The notes under the pieces: generated by a model
Database searches by the model: none
Seen by the model: the letters and a program-made list of their open reading frames with translations, nothing else
Told to the model about the DNA's origin: nothing
Made by a program: the position numbers and the translations under genes
Shown here: in pieces, positions 22,752 to 35,368 of the stretch
How the letters are laid out: each line of letters begins with the position of its first letter
Position numbering within the stretch: the first letter of the stretch is position 1
DNA from: Puccinellia tenuiflora
Taxonomy: Eukaryota; Streptophyta; Magnoliopsida; Poales; Poaceae
Direction: 5' to 3'
Assembly: GCA_012064385.1 (NCBI GenBank)
Contig: QRDG01000527.1
Location: forward strand, 837,315-901,314
Length of the DNA stretch: 64,000 bases

Positions 22752-25086
22752 TCATACCCTGATAAAGAAAAAAATAAAAAATCCAGCTGTAAGTATCAGA
22801 AATGTCGTCAACACTATTATGTCCTCAATCGCTAACATCCAGTGAGAAAACATACCAACAAGCACCGTCAGACCTACATGCAAGCACAATTGTAAAATTA
22901 TTTCCGAGCATCCAGTCAGAAATATAAGATGCATAGTTATTCACCCAATCAACGCTTTTATAACTTTGACCACTGGTACATCAATAGTGAGGTCTAAAAG
23001 CTAGAGAAAATATTAAGGCAGGGCAAGTGGGCAACTATTGTTGACATGGAGGAGAAGGTGAAATGTACTTGATTGACCGGAACATACCTATAGATTTGGC
23101 ACTTCATATGACTGCACGGAAATCAACAATCCACGTGTCGGAACCTTAATTTATTCTTGTACTTTGTTTTATTTTCTCTATTCACTCTTTGGTTGCCACA
23201 GGTTTTTTTTGTTGGGTTTCATCTTTAGGCTACCCACCCCAACTTGAGAACAAAAGACTTCATTATTGTTGGCATATCACAAATATGAATTATAGTCAAC
23301 ATCATGCATTGAAAACTATGAGGAGACGCGTCTTACATTTCAAGGGAGTGCAATTATTTTCTAGTACCACAAAATATAGAATTGGGCAAGATGACGTACC
23401 AAGCATCCCTAAGTGGCCGGACAGGTGAGCATATTGCCGCTCGATCCACCAGCTGCCGTACAAGCTACAAGGAACACCAAGAGCAACAGAACCCCACCAC
23501 AACTTGAACAGCACGTCCACCCACCACAAATAATCAGAAGAGAATGTATCCTGTTTGAAAACCCCATCTCTCCCCATGTATGGGAGGAAACAAAGCGACA
23601 TGGTAAGTGCCGATACTTGCATAGCTAGCCACTTGTCACATAGCTCTCCCTGCACCTATACAAAGAACAAGGAAAAGAATTGTGAAATATGAATTGCAAG
23701 TATCAGCAGTATCAACTTTAGAGTTTAAAACTGAACTCGAGGCAATAGCAAGTGTGGCATTTTTATTTAGAAGAAACAACTGAGCGACGGGGTAGGTGAG
23801 CCCTCAGCCCTTGGGCTGAGCAAGCACAGAGGCTTCTAGCCAACTGATCGAAGCTAGGTTCTTGCAACTTCGTACAGCTAATATTTCCTCAACTAAGCAC
23901 ATAGGCTGGCCTAGGCCCACTGTAACTCTAGCCAAAAGAATACATAGAATTTGCTTGTGCAGTTTCATGCATAGACACTTCATAATTGACCTATAAATGA
24001 CAAATAAAATGAATGTTTTCTGAAAGAATGCTAGCTCTTTTTAAGCTCCTACTATTCATCAATAAAGCTACAGAATACAATTGGGAATCACCATCATGGA
24101 GTATTGCATGATAGTCGACAGCATAATTCGGTGTGTGCTTACACATCATTGAGGCTACCAACACGGCTAAATCTAGAGAGACAAAACACTTGATGATACC
24201 TTAACACGCGTGAATGCATTTATATACGCCAGCATCCGGTTCAAATGTTGAATGAAATTAATTATTCATGACAGATGGCATGTGCACTTAGAGAACGAAT
24301 AACTCTTGTAATTTTATAGCTACATCCAATATTCTACTTCATGTAAGTAAACTAGTGTAAGCCTATGCAACCAATTAAGTTCTAGCTGCCATAATCATAT
24401 CCAGGCACTTATCACATGGATCTCCATTGAGCATATATCCAACCCAAGAAAGAAAGATTAGAAACATTCTGTCAACACACAATTTCTTGTCATACCTTAT
24501 TCTGGCCTGAAGAGGAGGAGGAAGAAGAAGAAGAAGCAACAACTGCATTGCCACTGGTTGGAGAAGATTTCTGAAGAAGAAGCTCCTCCAAATCTCCAAC
24601 TTTCGCCCTTTTCGTCCATTTGGACCACCACGCTGCATGTCCAACGCCTGCTGGCTGCTCCTCGATCCTGTGTTCAGGCTGGCCGGTTGTTGGCCCCTCT
24701 GTGCCGCCCAATGCTGCAACTCGCAAGAAGCAGCGTCCGGCCAGCGCCAAGTCTATTGCGCTGTGCATGAGACTGTCATGTTCTGTGTTAACCGCCTCAT
24801 TTAACGCATCATGTGCAAATGCGACACACGCGCGGATCAGACTAGAGACAGCCTCAGGTCTTGTCGTGTCATTTGCCTCTGTCAGCTCTTTGGCGGCATT
24901 TAGTAATTCCACGTTGCTGACTCCAACCTTGTCTGCATCACTCCCTAGCTCGTAAGCCATTTGCACCATCTGAGCAGCGGTAACTGGGAGGACTGCCTTC
25001 GAGACATCAAGGGCCAACGAAGCTGTTCCCCCAGCGAACTGGGCTGCTGTCGTTAACAGGAGCTCCATATCCCGTATTTGCTCCAT
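22752..25086 (-). CDS. Uncharacterised predicted membrane protein, three coding exons (320 aa)
   Basis: Exons, in gene order: 25086-24496, 23649-23400, 22873-22752. All introns are GT-AG and the phases agree (0, then 1): AAG|GTATGA, GTGCAG|GGAGAG, CTTG|GTACGT, TGTAG|GTCTG. The ATG follows an acceptor (GATAG|ATGGAG), so a non-coding first exon is expected in the GC-rich region near 26000-26300. Residues 1-197 are soluble and mostly helical (MEQIRDMELLLTTAAQFAGG...), with a Ser run near the end. Residues 198-320 contain about three to four hydrophobic segments rich in Trp and Phe and end FFFIRV. I do not recognise the family; grass-restricted is a guess. The clean phases and absence of stops argue for a functional host gene. 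Confidence 0.75.
24375..24425 (-). pseudogene. Decayed duplicate of exon 3 start inside intron 2
   Basis: Reads GDPCDKCLDMIMAART then stop. It resembles the first residues of true exon 3 (GELCDKWLAMQVSA) at DNA level too: GGAGATCCATGTGATAAG versus GGAGAGCTATGTGACAAG. The base context lacks an AG acceptor before GGAG, so it is probably not spliced in. It looks like an old partial duplication. Confidence 0.45.
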
Positions 25087-26580
25087 CTATCACAATAAAA
25101 CGGGTAAACATACATTATTGTTTGATAAGTTCATGGTATAAAGCATATGATCAATATAAATATTTGTTAAATACAAAGAAATACACTGAGCAATAATTAT
25201 ATCATAAGAGATACTAACAAGGAGCCCGTGCTGATACGGAAGCACATAATATTAGTTGAGATATGACCTGAAGCATGTTGAAATATTTCCAATGCAAGTT
25301 CTGATAAATTCAGTGTCAATTGTCAAAGTCACTTGCTCCAAAATAGCACCATGTAATTTCTGGAAGAAAACTTCTACTCTACTTTTAGTTTCCTTTTCTT
25401 ATGACTAAAAGTTAAACCAGAGAAATGAAGGATGAACCGCCCCCCTGAAGCAATCTCTCTTATGCAATCTGATTGTAAAACCATTATTATCAATATGCAA
25501 TGAAATCTCTTTTCCCTCAAAAAATAATGAAGCAGAGAACTAAAGGCAACGGTACTGAGTAATTATATGACTCAGTATGCAGTACACCATAGAATTTCAT
25601 CCAACCAAATATTGGGAGAAATTCGAGCTAAGCCATCACAAACATTTCCGAGAATGTAACTAGAGGAGACGAACGATCGAGGAGTGCAGTCGACTGATCA
25701 CTGATGCATGCCCACACTTGCTGCAATGCAAACTAACATGAGAAATTCAGGTCCTAGTGGAATTTCCAAATAACACCACACTTTAAATGTTTCTATCCAC
25801 AGGCACTAAACAAAAACGCTAATCCCTGCGAGGCTGCGACACCACCGAAGGATCCTACTACGACTTGAGAATCTACCCAGCGACGGATGAACTAGCTAGT
25901 ACTCCAATTTACCGATCATACGAATCACGCATCCTCGCACAGAATCCACCCATGCCTGATCACACCATCTAAACGAACCAAAAATTCGAGAGAAATCGCT
26001 CCAAACTGGAGCAACGCCTCGCGAACTGTGCCGGAAATGTGGGATGGGGATGGCTCTGGTTGGTCGGCGACTCAGCATACGCGCGAGGAAGGAGGCGGGA
26101 GGGGGGAGGAGAGGGATGCACTTACGGCGGGCGGGCGGAGGAGGAGTAGCGGACGACGCGGCGTAGGAGGCGTGCGTCTTCTACCTCGCCAGCGTTCACC
26201 GGAGGGGCGGAGGAAGGAGGAGGGCGTCTCCGCGTCTGCCTGCGCACGCCCGAGCGAGCGGGGTGAAATGTTAGCCAGTTCTCGCCGCCGTGACGCGAAA
26301 CCCTAGTAGGAGGGAGGAGGAAGCGGGGGGATAGCAGGAGCGAGAGGCGGGGACTAACCGAGGAGGGAGCAGCCGCCGACGTCGCCGGTGCCGGCAGCAG
26401 TCGCGGTGGTGGTCACCCGCGAGTCCTCCCTCCCTCCGCGACGCGAAGCGCAACTGAAGCACAGGAGCGTGGTCTGGCGTCGGGCTCGGGTCTATAGGTG
26501 GCTGGCTCTCGCTAGGGGCCCGTTGAGGCCCGGTTTTCGAAGAGGGTCCGGGGAACGCGGCCCAGTTCGAGCGTCGCAAT
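25087..26580 (-). promoter_or_regulatory. Intron 1 and GC-rich 5' region of the 320-aa gene
   Basis: 25087-26000 is AT-rich, consistent with a first intron. From about 26010 to 26560 the sequence becomes CpG- and GC-rich, with candidate minus-strand donor GGCGAG|GTAGAAG near 26190. This composition is typical for grass promoters and leader exons. LINE B lies immediately upstream at 26622. The precise start site is not visible. Confidence 0.45.
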
Positions 26581-26639
26581 TAGAGGATTGCTTTTCTCTA
26601 AAAAAACAAGAGGATTGCTTCTTTTTTTTTGAAACTTCA

Positions 26640-27239
26640 TGACTTTATTGATATGCACTAAGCACATTTGACAAGCATCAGTCTAAGTGGTAAAACACTC
26701 AAGACTGTGAGGACAGTACATACAGGGCATTGGCCCGATCCTGAATTCAAACACTTAACACTACAGGTGGTGATTCGAAGGGCTAGCCTAGAGTGATGAT
26801 GAGCCTTGACATTGTGTGCCCTAGATACATATGATAACCTGTTTGGATGAAACCTGGAAGAGGCTCGGACTTGGGATAGTGTGGCCCTGATCTGCCAAGG
26901 TCCTTCAGTCGCATTTCGATCAGAGCTAGCAGCTGAAGCAAGAATCTGTGAATCTGTGAGAAAGTAAGCATCATGGAGCTGAAGGGCTTCCGCCGCCTTG
27001 ACCGCCAGCAGCAGCCCGTAAGCTTCAGCCTGTAGAGGGAGCCTACTGGAGGGGACAACGCGGCAATATAGATGCTAGAGGCATGATGGTGACGAAGTTG
27101 GATGTGGATGCCCAATCCTGCTTGTTGCAGCTGGCCATCAGGCGATGAAGCCCAGGCTGCATCAGAATATATATGTACGTCTGTACCTGCAAAAGTAATA
27201 GGGTGTTGTAGCATTTCATCTTGTTGGCGGCTCGGCATC
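26640..27239 (-). pseudogene. LINE B RNase H domain and 3' end
   Basis: C-terminal RNase H of the LINE polyprotein. DVHIYSDAAW (first catalytic Asp) lies at about 27180-27150, and further blocks appear after a frameshift near 27030, where the reading GLLLAVKAAEAL is in another frame, so this copy is inactive here. The segment ends at the T-run at 26630, the complement of the poly-A tail. It joins to 37836 across element B. Confidence 0.8.
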
Positions 27240-28049
27240 TGAAAGTGCATGGTTGCCCCATGCATGATTTTGATAATTAATGACAATCTATATGGACTAA
27301 TGTTTGCTTTGAGCTATATTCATAGGTGTGTCCATTTGAGTTGCTTGATCTCCATTTGTTGGAATCAAGGTTTAGGGAAGAAGTGTATGGGTTGATCAAG
27401 GCTTCGTGCGGGTTGATCAACTCTCAAGTCCAACTGAAGATATGCCGAAGAGAGCGTCTCCCATCTTGGTGTATGGGGGAGCATCAAGTGAATCTTCACC
27501 GAAGCGCAATCAAAGAAAGGTGGTGCATCTTGAGGAGATGAAGATCGTCTTCATCGACCTCAAGTGGATTTATGCGCAAGGCAAAGGTATGATCTTGATA
27601 GGGTTTCTATTTTACCGGTCTCATATTGTTTAGTGAGAGACCGGAATATAGGATAGATAACCGTACTATCAAGAGGGGCTCTCGACCAAATATCGTGATC
27701 GTATTGCCGTAGAGAGCACAAACCTTTGCATCCATGCAATCATCTTTATTGGTTATTATTTGTCTCTTATCGTGGTGTGGTCTTCGTGCTTGTCGTGCTT
27801 GTCATGACAAAGCCAAGTTCACCGAAAACGGTTTTCATATGCGTCTTCTTTTACGGTTTCGGTATTGGAGATTTTGTCGGTTCATCCGTGCGGAAGATTT
27901 ACCTCTTCCATGTCTTTGCAAAATCTCCATTGCTTGTTTGCCATTTTCGAAGTTTGCTTTTGTCGTCCTCTTTCCAACAAAATTGGTTTTAATTCATTCG
28001 GACTTCAATTGCAAAAGTTATAGAATTTCCGGTTTACGAAAATGAGTTT

Positions 28050-28390
28050 TTAACCTTTCCCCATTTGGTTTTATAATATTTTCTTGGACTATGATGTTTC
28101 TCTGCATAATCTTGTTGTGCTCGTTGTGACGATTCCAACGAGTCCAAGATTATCGAAAACGGAGTTCGTGGGTGAAAGTTATTGCATTTCCGATTTGTAA
28201 ATGGGAGCTTTTACCTTTCCCCGTTTATATTTATATTATATTCTTGGACTATGATGTTTCTCTGCATATTCTTGTTGTGCTCGTTGTGACGATTCCAACG
28301 AGTCCAAGAATATCGAAAACGGAGTTCGTATGTGGGAGATATTGCATTTCTATTCCGGAAAGTTTTCTAAACAGAAATTAGAAAAAGAAA
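28050..28390 (+). repeat. 160-bp tandem duplication in the element B LTR
   Basis: The unit containing TTCTTGGACTATGATGTTTC and ATCGAAAACGGAGTTCG occurs twice, at 28081 and 28241. The 3' LTR repeats the pattern with the same period (36223 and 36383). Element A LTRs have no such doubling, so it arose in this lineage. Confidence 0.85.
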
Positions 28391-28404
28391 AAAATGGAAA
28401 CAGG

Positions 28405-28665
28405 CAGGCCGGCCTGTCCGGGCCCGAGGCCGGCCTCAGGCCAGGTGGCTCGGGTGGGCTGCTGGCCTCGCGCGGCTCTGCCTTGCCGGCCCAGGCCGGG
28501 GGCAGGCCGGCCGGCTCGGCCACATGCCCGGCCCACCCGGGTGCCCAGGCCGGCCCAAGGCCGTCTCCAGGCCGGCGTGCCTGCTCAGCGCTGCTTCCTT
28601 CGATCTGTTCGCCAGATGCTTTCCCGGCCCGGCCGGGGCACAGGCCGGCCCCAGGCCGGGCAGTC
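28405..28665 (+). repeat. GGCCGG-type repeat block in the LTR U3 of element B
   Basis: Reiterated, palindrome-rich CAGGCCGGCC-like units, about 260 bp, ending about 55 bases before the TATA box. The 3' LTR has the equivalent block at about 36545-36805. The position equals that of the unrelated GC block in element A. Confidence 0.8.
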
Positions 28666-28719
28666 GGGCTGCTGCTTTTTTGCTCTTTTTGGCCCCAACG
28701 GTCAGATTTTCGGGGCCCC

Positions 28720-28726
28720 TATAAAA
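28720..28726 (+). promoter_or_regulatory. TATA box of the element B LTR
   Basis: TATAAAA in the context CCCCTATAAAAAGGGCTTCT, shared by the 3' LTR at 36862. The surrounding AGGG(C/T)CTTCTTCCCC leader is also conserved with element A. Confidence 0.6.
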
Positions 28727-29688
28727 AGGGCTTCTTCCCCAAATTTCGAGCTCAGCCCATTTTATCTCTCTCCACCATTGTTGCAACATTTTGAGAGCTC
28801 GATTCCTCCACTTCCCTCCGATGATTCTTGCCCAAATTTAGGGAAACAAGAGAGGAGATCTAGATCCACTACTCCACCAAACAAAATCTCCTCTAAGTGA
28901 GGGAATCTCGTTGGATCTAGATTTTGGAGTTCTTGGTGTTTCTCCTCCGTTCTTCCCCCTAAATCCCTCCATAGCATTAGTTACTTTGGTTGGATTTTGG
29001 GGTGAAGGATTTGACCACTTGGTGTGATCTTCCCCTTTTGCATTTGTTGCATCGGGTTGTGCTCCCCATGGTGATTCGTGGGATTGAAGGTTGGGAGCTT
29101 GTTACTCTTGGGTCATTGGACCCTAGACGGTGGTGCCGCGAAGACTTCGGCTTGTGAAGCTTCGGCACGCTTTGGGAGCCCCCAATTGAGTTGTGGGTGT
29201 GTGCCCCAAAAGTTGTAAGGGCTCCGAAATCCGCCCCGAAGGATTCCGATAGTGGAAGGTGAACCAAACCTTTGGGTGCGGTTCATCGGAGAATAGGGTG
29301 AGGCCTTTGTGGCATCTTGAGTAGGCCTTTTGTGGCGAGCTCACACCCCTCCAACGAGACGTACTCCCTTAACAAGGAGGAACTCGGGAATAAATACTCA
29401 TCTCCGCATGCCTCGGTTATTTCTATACCCGAGCCTTTTACTTATGCAATTTACATTGTGATAGCCTTCGTGCTTGAAGTTCATATCTTGCTATCACCTT
29501 GTTGTCATATTGCTTAGCATAAGTTGTTGGTGCACTTAGGCAAACCTAGTATATTAGGTTGTTGGCTTGTTAATTTAAACATCTAGTTTTATTCCGCAAT
29601 TATCAAGCCCCTAAATAGAAAAAGTTTTAATCGCCTATTCCCCCCCCCCCCCTCTAGGCGACATCCGGTCATAGCTTGTTCTTTCAGT

Positions 29689-29700
29689 TGGTATCAGAGC
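29689..29700 (+). other. Primer-binding site of element B
   Basis: TGGTATCAGAGC, two bases after the LTR end, identical to the site in element A and complementary to initiator-Met tRNA. Confidence 0.93.
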
Positions 29701-29741
29701 CTCGTCTCTCTTGTTTGGCTTTACCGCCTAGAGAGTAAAAG

Positions 29742-32005
29742 ATGTCGTCTAGGGATTTAGTGCACAATTCCTTGTTTAGATTTAATGGCACAAATTTCAA
29801 TGTTTGGAAAACTCATATGCTTAGTCACTTACGGGTCTTGGACCCCGATATTGAGCGTATCTTAGATATAGGTTTTTCTCCTCCAAAGGACTACGAAAGT
29901 ACGACTTTAGAGGATGAGAAAAACTTATATCTAGATGCTCTAGCCTCTAATGAGTTTTGCAAATTTGTGAGTGTTGTAGTTTTCGAGTCAATCATGCCTC
30001 TCCGGGATTCTCATGAGCTTTGGACCAAGCTTCAAGAAAAATATGAAGTGTCCAACTCTTTTGAGGATGATTGCTCTCCCTCCACCTCCGGCCGTGACGA
30101 GCTCTCGTCTTCATCTACTTCACCAAATGTGGTAAGCCACAAACTAATGTGATGGTGAGTAGTGATAGGTTTTGCAATATTGATAGTGAGCTCTTCTTTG
30201 ATGATATTTTATCTCTATCTTGTTGCAATGCCTCATCTTTGGACTTAAACTCTTCTAGCACTCCAAATATCATACATGCTAGTGTTGATAGTCCTTGCAT
30301 ATCATCCAAAAATTGCTTAGATAAATCTAATGATGATATGCTTGTTTTATCTTGTTCCCATGATAAAAATGCTTGTGTTCCCTCTAACTCTTGCATGAGC
30401 AATAATGTAGAGGAAACACAATTAAATGTGGAACAAGATTTGAACTTGTGTAGTTCAAAAATTAATTGCTCATCTTTATCCACCTCTCATTGCTTTATGG
30501 CTAAATCTTCCTCTAGTGATAATAATGATGATAATAATGATGAAGAAGATGATATGGAAAAAGTTAATGCCCTCCTTCAAAATAAAGGTCTAATGATTCT
30601 AAAAGCCCTTCCTAAAAATAAAAATGCTCAAGCTATCCTCTTTGAAATTATGGAAAAGCTAATTGAGCGCGGGGAAATGATTGAGTCTTTGGAAGCAAGC
30701 CTTTAAGAAAAGGGTAAGATCGAAAGAGATGATGCTATGGAGAAGGCATCATTAGAAGATGCTCTTGAGGAAGAGCAAGAGACTCGGGCTTCTCTTGAGG
30801 AGAAACTAGAAAATATTGAGGAGTCTCATAATGAAATAATTGCTAAAATTATTAAAGAACGTGACCATGCTCATGCTAAATATAAAGTCACGAAAAATGA
30901 AAATGCTAGATTAAAAGATGAGCTTGCCAAGTTGTCTTCTTCTATCCCTAATGTAAATGATGCTTGTGCTACTAACTCAATTTCTTGTGAAGCATCTACC
31001 TTGAAGGAGAATGTTGAGCTAAGGGCTCAACTTGAGTTGCTAACTAGCAAGTATAGGGAGTTAGAAGAAAGTCATAAAAAGCTATCTAGCTCTAATGATG
31101 ATCTTCTAGCATCCTATGCTAGTCTAAAGTTAGCTCATGAGGCAATCACTACCAAGGTAAAATCTTGTGAGCCTCATGTGGATAATAGCACAACTTCAAC
31201 TAAAAATGCTAAAATGCCATGTGCTAGTCCTAGTAGTTCATCCACTAAAAATGTTGGCACATCATGTGATGAATTACTTGCTTTGCCTTGTTGCTCTAAC
31301 AATGAAGCTTCTACTTCCTCTAGTGCTTTTGTTGCCACTAACCATGTAGAGGAAATAAAAGACCTCAAGGCCCAAGTCACTTCTTTGAAGAATGACTTGG
31401 AAAAGCGTCATGAAGGGAAGCGTGCACTTGACAACATGTTGAGTGCACAACAATCCCCGAATGACAAGAGTGGACTTGGATTCAACTCCAACAACAAGAT
31501 CAAGTCCACGGTTGAGAAGAAGAAGAAGGGCCAAGTTCAAGTCAAGAATCCGGCCAAGATCATTTGCTTCAAGTGCAAGGTTGAAGGGCACCACGTTCGG
31601 GATTGCCCAATGAAGAAGAAGCCTCTTAGTGAGAAGCAACTAGGGAAGCGGCCTCTTGTTCAATCTCGTGCTCAACCACGAGTTGAACAACGGCCACCTC
31701 CTAAGAAGACTCAAGCCAATGCTCCTCAAGTTAAGGAGCCTAGGATGAAGAAAGACAAGAGTCGGTGTTGCTACCTTTGCCGTGGCAAAGGTCATTTTGC
31801 TTCTTCATGCACTAACGGTACCGTATCCAACCCTATTATAGTTGATGATGCTTATTCTCTTGGGAAGGATAGAATTGGCAATGTGTTTGCCAAATATGTG
31901 GGAGCTCAAAGTGGTGTCAAGAAAAACACTATTTGGGTTCCCAAACCTATTGTGACTAACCTCTTAGGACCCAACTTGGTTGGGGACCAACAAGTTTCAA
32001 CTTGA
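29742..32005 (+). pseudogene. gag of element B, one frameshift and one stop
   Basis: Starts at ATG 29742 (MSSRDLVHNSLFRFNGTN), 41 bases after the primer site as in element A. Copia-type Gag N-terminal domain, then an acidic region, then a coiled coil rich in Glu and Lys (about 30740-31400) and two CCHC knuckles at about 31565-31606 and 31769-31810. A one-base loss near 30128, judged against element A, shifts the frame; an in-frame TAA at 30704-30706 splits the rest. Otherwise open, so this copy is better preserved than that of element A. Confidence 0.87.
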
Positions 32006-35000
32006 TCAATAGGTGATGGTGGAGGACATTGGTGACTTGGCTTTCATTTGAAGAATTAAGGGATCTTCATGGTTATCTTTCATCTAAGCCAAGTCAATTG
32101 GATTCTCACATATCTATCTCATATCCAATACTTCCTCCTTACGGTAACTTGTATTTAATTCATATATACATTGAAAGTTGCTTGCTCCCTTGCATGTGTT
32201 AGTTTTGTTCCTAGCATGTGCTTGTATATGATATGCCCTTTTCCTACTTGTCCTGTTATTCAAGGTTGTGTATGATAGTTGTGTATCATGTATGTGTAAT
32301 TTGTGTGTTGAGCTTTATTGAATCTTGTGTGGATTTCATTTGGCTCGTTTGAGATATTAATGGACTATCCCATTTTGGGGGAGTGATATGCTTTGTGCAA
32401 TTCACAAACCCAAAAATGTGTGTACATGAGGCACACCACCTAGTATTGATATTTCAATATTATCTAGCTACTATGTCGTATGTCATATTCATGAGAAATT
32501 CAAATTCTACAATGTCCATTAATTTCTCTAGTTGGTTTTATTTGCCTCTTGCTTAAAAATAAATGAATTATCACATTATGGGGGAGTAGTAAGCTATGTG
32601 CATATTACAATCCCACAAAATGTGAACATTTGAGGTTTGCCACTTAGATTTTATATTATATATTATCTTTCCTATGTGGCATGTTTACTCGAACAAGTCA
32701 AATTTCCTTTTGGTTATCTTTTGGCTCTTGTTTGGGTGTGTTTGCTTGGTGTGGTTTTTCTCTAATATGCATTCCTATATATTTTTGGAGAAACCATTTG
32801 CTTCATCTTATTTTAACCATGGCTTTGCCGTTTGGTTCGAATAGTTGAAACTACCAACAAACCTTTTTCAAAATTTGGCATAGTTAATTCTTATCGTTTG
32901 CCATATGCTTATTTGTTGTGAAGTTGGTCTTGATCATCATTCCTATATACCACCGAGAAATGTCTCCATATACTCCTTGTCCATGACAAGTGATACTAGT
33001 AATTGTGGTGGATTTTGTAGACCATCTTCACATTGGCTCTTGCGTTGATTTGCTTTATCTATTGCCTTCCTTGCCTTTTGAATGGATCCTAGTTTTCAAT
33101 TGGTAGTGTTTAGTGTTGTAAATAAAATATGGAGAGTAATGATCCCTTGTGCATGTATTTTGTATTCAAATGCAAATATCAAAGATAATGCATGAATATT
33201 GGGGGAGCATTCCTTTTATTTAGAACACTAACCTATCTATCAATTTTTGATCCTTTCAATTGGCATTTGATTCTTTATCTTGTGTTGGTACCTTCAATTG
33301 GTATTAATTGGAATTTAATATCTCCTCCATAGATATTTGTTCCAATTGATATTTATTGTGGGAGTCTTGATACCTATTTGCCTTATTTTACTTTACTTGA
33401 TTTCGGTCAAGTATCACCCTCTTCTTGGTATCTTTTCTCCTAGTTGATATTTTTTGTTTTAATTGGTATCTTATTTTCAATTGGTGTCTTATCGATCATT
33501 TGTTGTGTTGATTTGATTCCTTTTGATATCACACTTCATGTGTTGATGTGTTTTGGAATCAATCATTTGTTGATTTGATTTTTCCTCAATCATGTGTTGA
33601 TTTGGATTTTGATATAATTTGGACAACCGTTTTGTGTCACACCTTGGTGTGCTCTCTTCTTGGTTTACTTGGTGTTTTGTCCAAATTGTATCTCGTTTGG
33701 TTTTTGAAAGGCTTAGTATGTATATCCTTTAACTTATATATTATGGCATGCTTGTCTTTCTAGTTCCAATATATAGGGGATACTCCACCGAATCCTAAAT
33801 CGGCTAAGATGTGCATGAAATTCAATTTCATATCTATATGCACATATTTATGTGGAGTGTTTCCTATATATTGTAGTTGATCTAACTACTATGGAACCCA
33901 ATGAGTTTGGGAACCATTTTGTATTCTAATTTTGTTTTAGGTACAATGGAGATGCATTGGATGCTTGCCTCATTCATAAGGAAGGTGTTCTCACCGTGTG
34001 ATTGTCAGAGTCAAGCTTTGATGACAAACCAACTCTCATCATCTTCATCGTCAATGCATCTCGGTAACAAGTATCTATCCCATGCATACTTTTCTAGTTC
34101 CAACCTTGTGTAGGTTGCCTCTTGGCATGAAAGCTCTTATATGCTATTGTTGTGGTTTTGCCTTTTTCCTTCACTTAATATATCTTTGTGATATGTGTGA
34201 TGAATTTGCAAAAACCTTTTCTTCAATTGATATTATTTCCTTGTGATACTTGTTGCCTAACTCAAAGCATCTCCACTATCTCTTATTCCCTTAGTGATAT
34301 GTGTGATGCATTTGATATATTTGAAGTTCATTTATATACAATGAGATAAATTTGAGCTATGTGCTATGCGTTTATGCAATAATCTCATTTGTATATTTAT
34401 GACTTCCTTTTGGATACCTTGTTCTCCTTTTCCCGAACCATTTCGTATGTATATGTTTCTTTGCGGATGTATATCTTTATGGTTTGTCTAATTAGAAACC
34501 TATACATATGAGAGAGGTCACCTTTTAGTCGGTATCTTATTCTTTTTTAGCCACCTTGTGTTTCATCTATAATTCTTTGGTGGCTCCAAATTTGTCTCAT
34601 GAGTGCTTGTCTTATTGCTTATTGGTATCTTTGCATACTCATGTATTTCTTGAAGATCTTTGACTTCATGCCTACCATGGTGAGCATGGTGATTTTTCTT
34701 TGACTAAATGCTCTCACTTGCTTTTGGCATTTTCAATTGGTTTTAGTTTCCAATTGGTATCCCTAAGCTTGTGAACATATTTCTCTAAAAGATCCTTTTT
34801 ATCTCGGTTGGGCCTATCTTATGATGAATTTTTAAAATTGGTATCTCCTTATGGCTCAACCACATCTTTGGTGCAAGTGCGATGATTTGCTTTTGCATTA
34901 TGCACTCTTGCACTTGTTGCGTGTTCTAGATGATTTTGGGGGAGCGAGGATGCCATTTTTGTGCACTCCTCAATTGTGCATGAAAATTGGGGAGCTTCTC

Positions 35001-35368
35001 CGTTTTTATTTGGAACTCTCGCTTTGGATCTTTTTGATTGCTTTTCTCATTTGTGGAGATGTTTAAAATGATCTCATCCTTTTAGCGATCTTTTGATCCT
35101 CAATATAGTTTGATTTCCTCGAATTTATTCGTTAAAAGGGATTGCCATCACCTTTATGGAGGAACTCATATTATATTGGCTCTAAAGTTTTCTTCCCATT
35201 TCGGCAATCGATGCCAATGGGGGAGAAGTTTAGAGGGTTTAAGGGAATTTGGGTTTTATGCTTTTGTTGCATTTGCCCTTAATGCGCTTTGCATCTTGCT
35301 TGTTTGTCTTGAAGGATGCTTTATTCATTATATAAACCCTCTTAATAAGGGATTGTCATCAATTACCA
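32006..35368 (+). other. Long non-coding 3' region of element B
   Basis: About 3.4 kb, AT-rich, colinear with 7832-11445. TGGGGGAG motifs lie at 32376, 32579, 33200, 34937 and 35218, at nearly the same distances from gag as in element A for the first three. No coding frame or pol remnant was recognised. Confidence 0.75.

Larger units (their letters stand above)
27240..29686 (+). repeat. 5' LTR of element B (2447 bp)
   Basis: Bounded by TGAAAG and CTTTCA. Matches the 3' LTR at 35382-37835 (2454 bp) with few substitutions. Contains a 160-bp tandem duplication (about 28050-28390), a GC-rich GGCCGG repeat block (28405-28665), a TATA box at 28720 and a C-tract near its end (29640-29652). Confidence 0.93.

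Noticed and set aside
28330..29042. Long frames (up to 168 codons) in the LTR of element B, repeated in the 3' LTR
   Set aside because: They come from the GGCCGG repeat and leader region; both strands are open there, as expected from GC-rich repeats.
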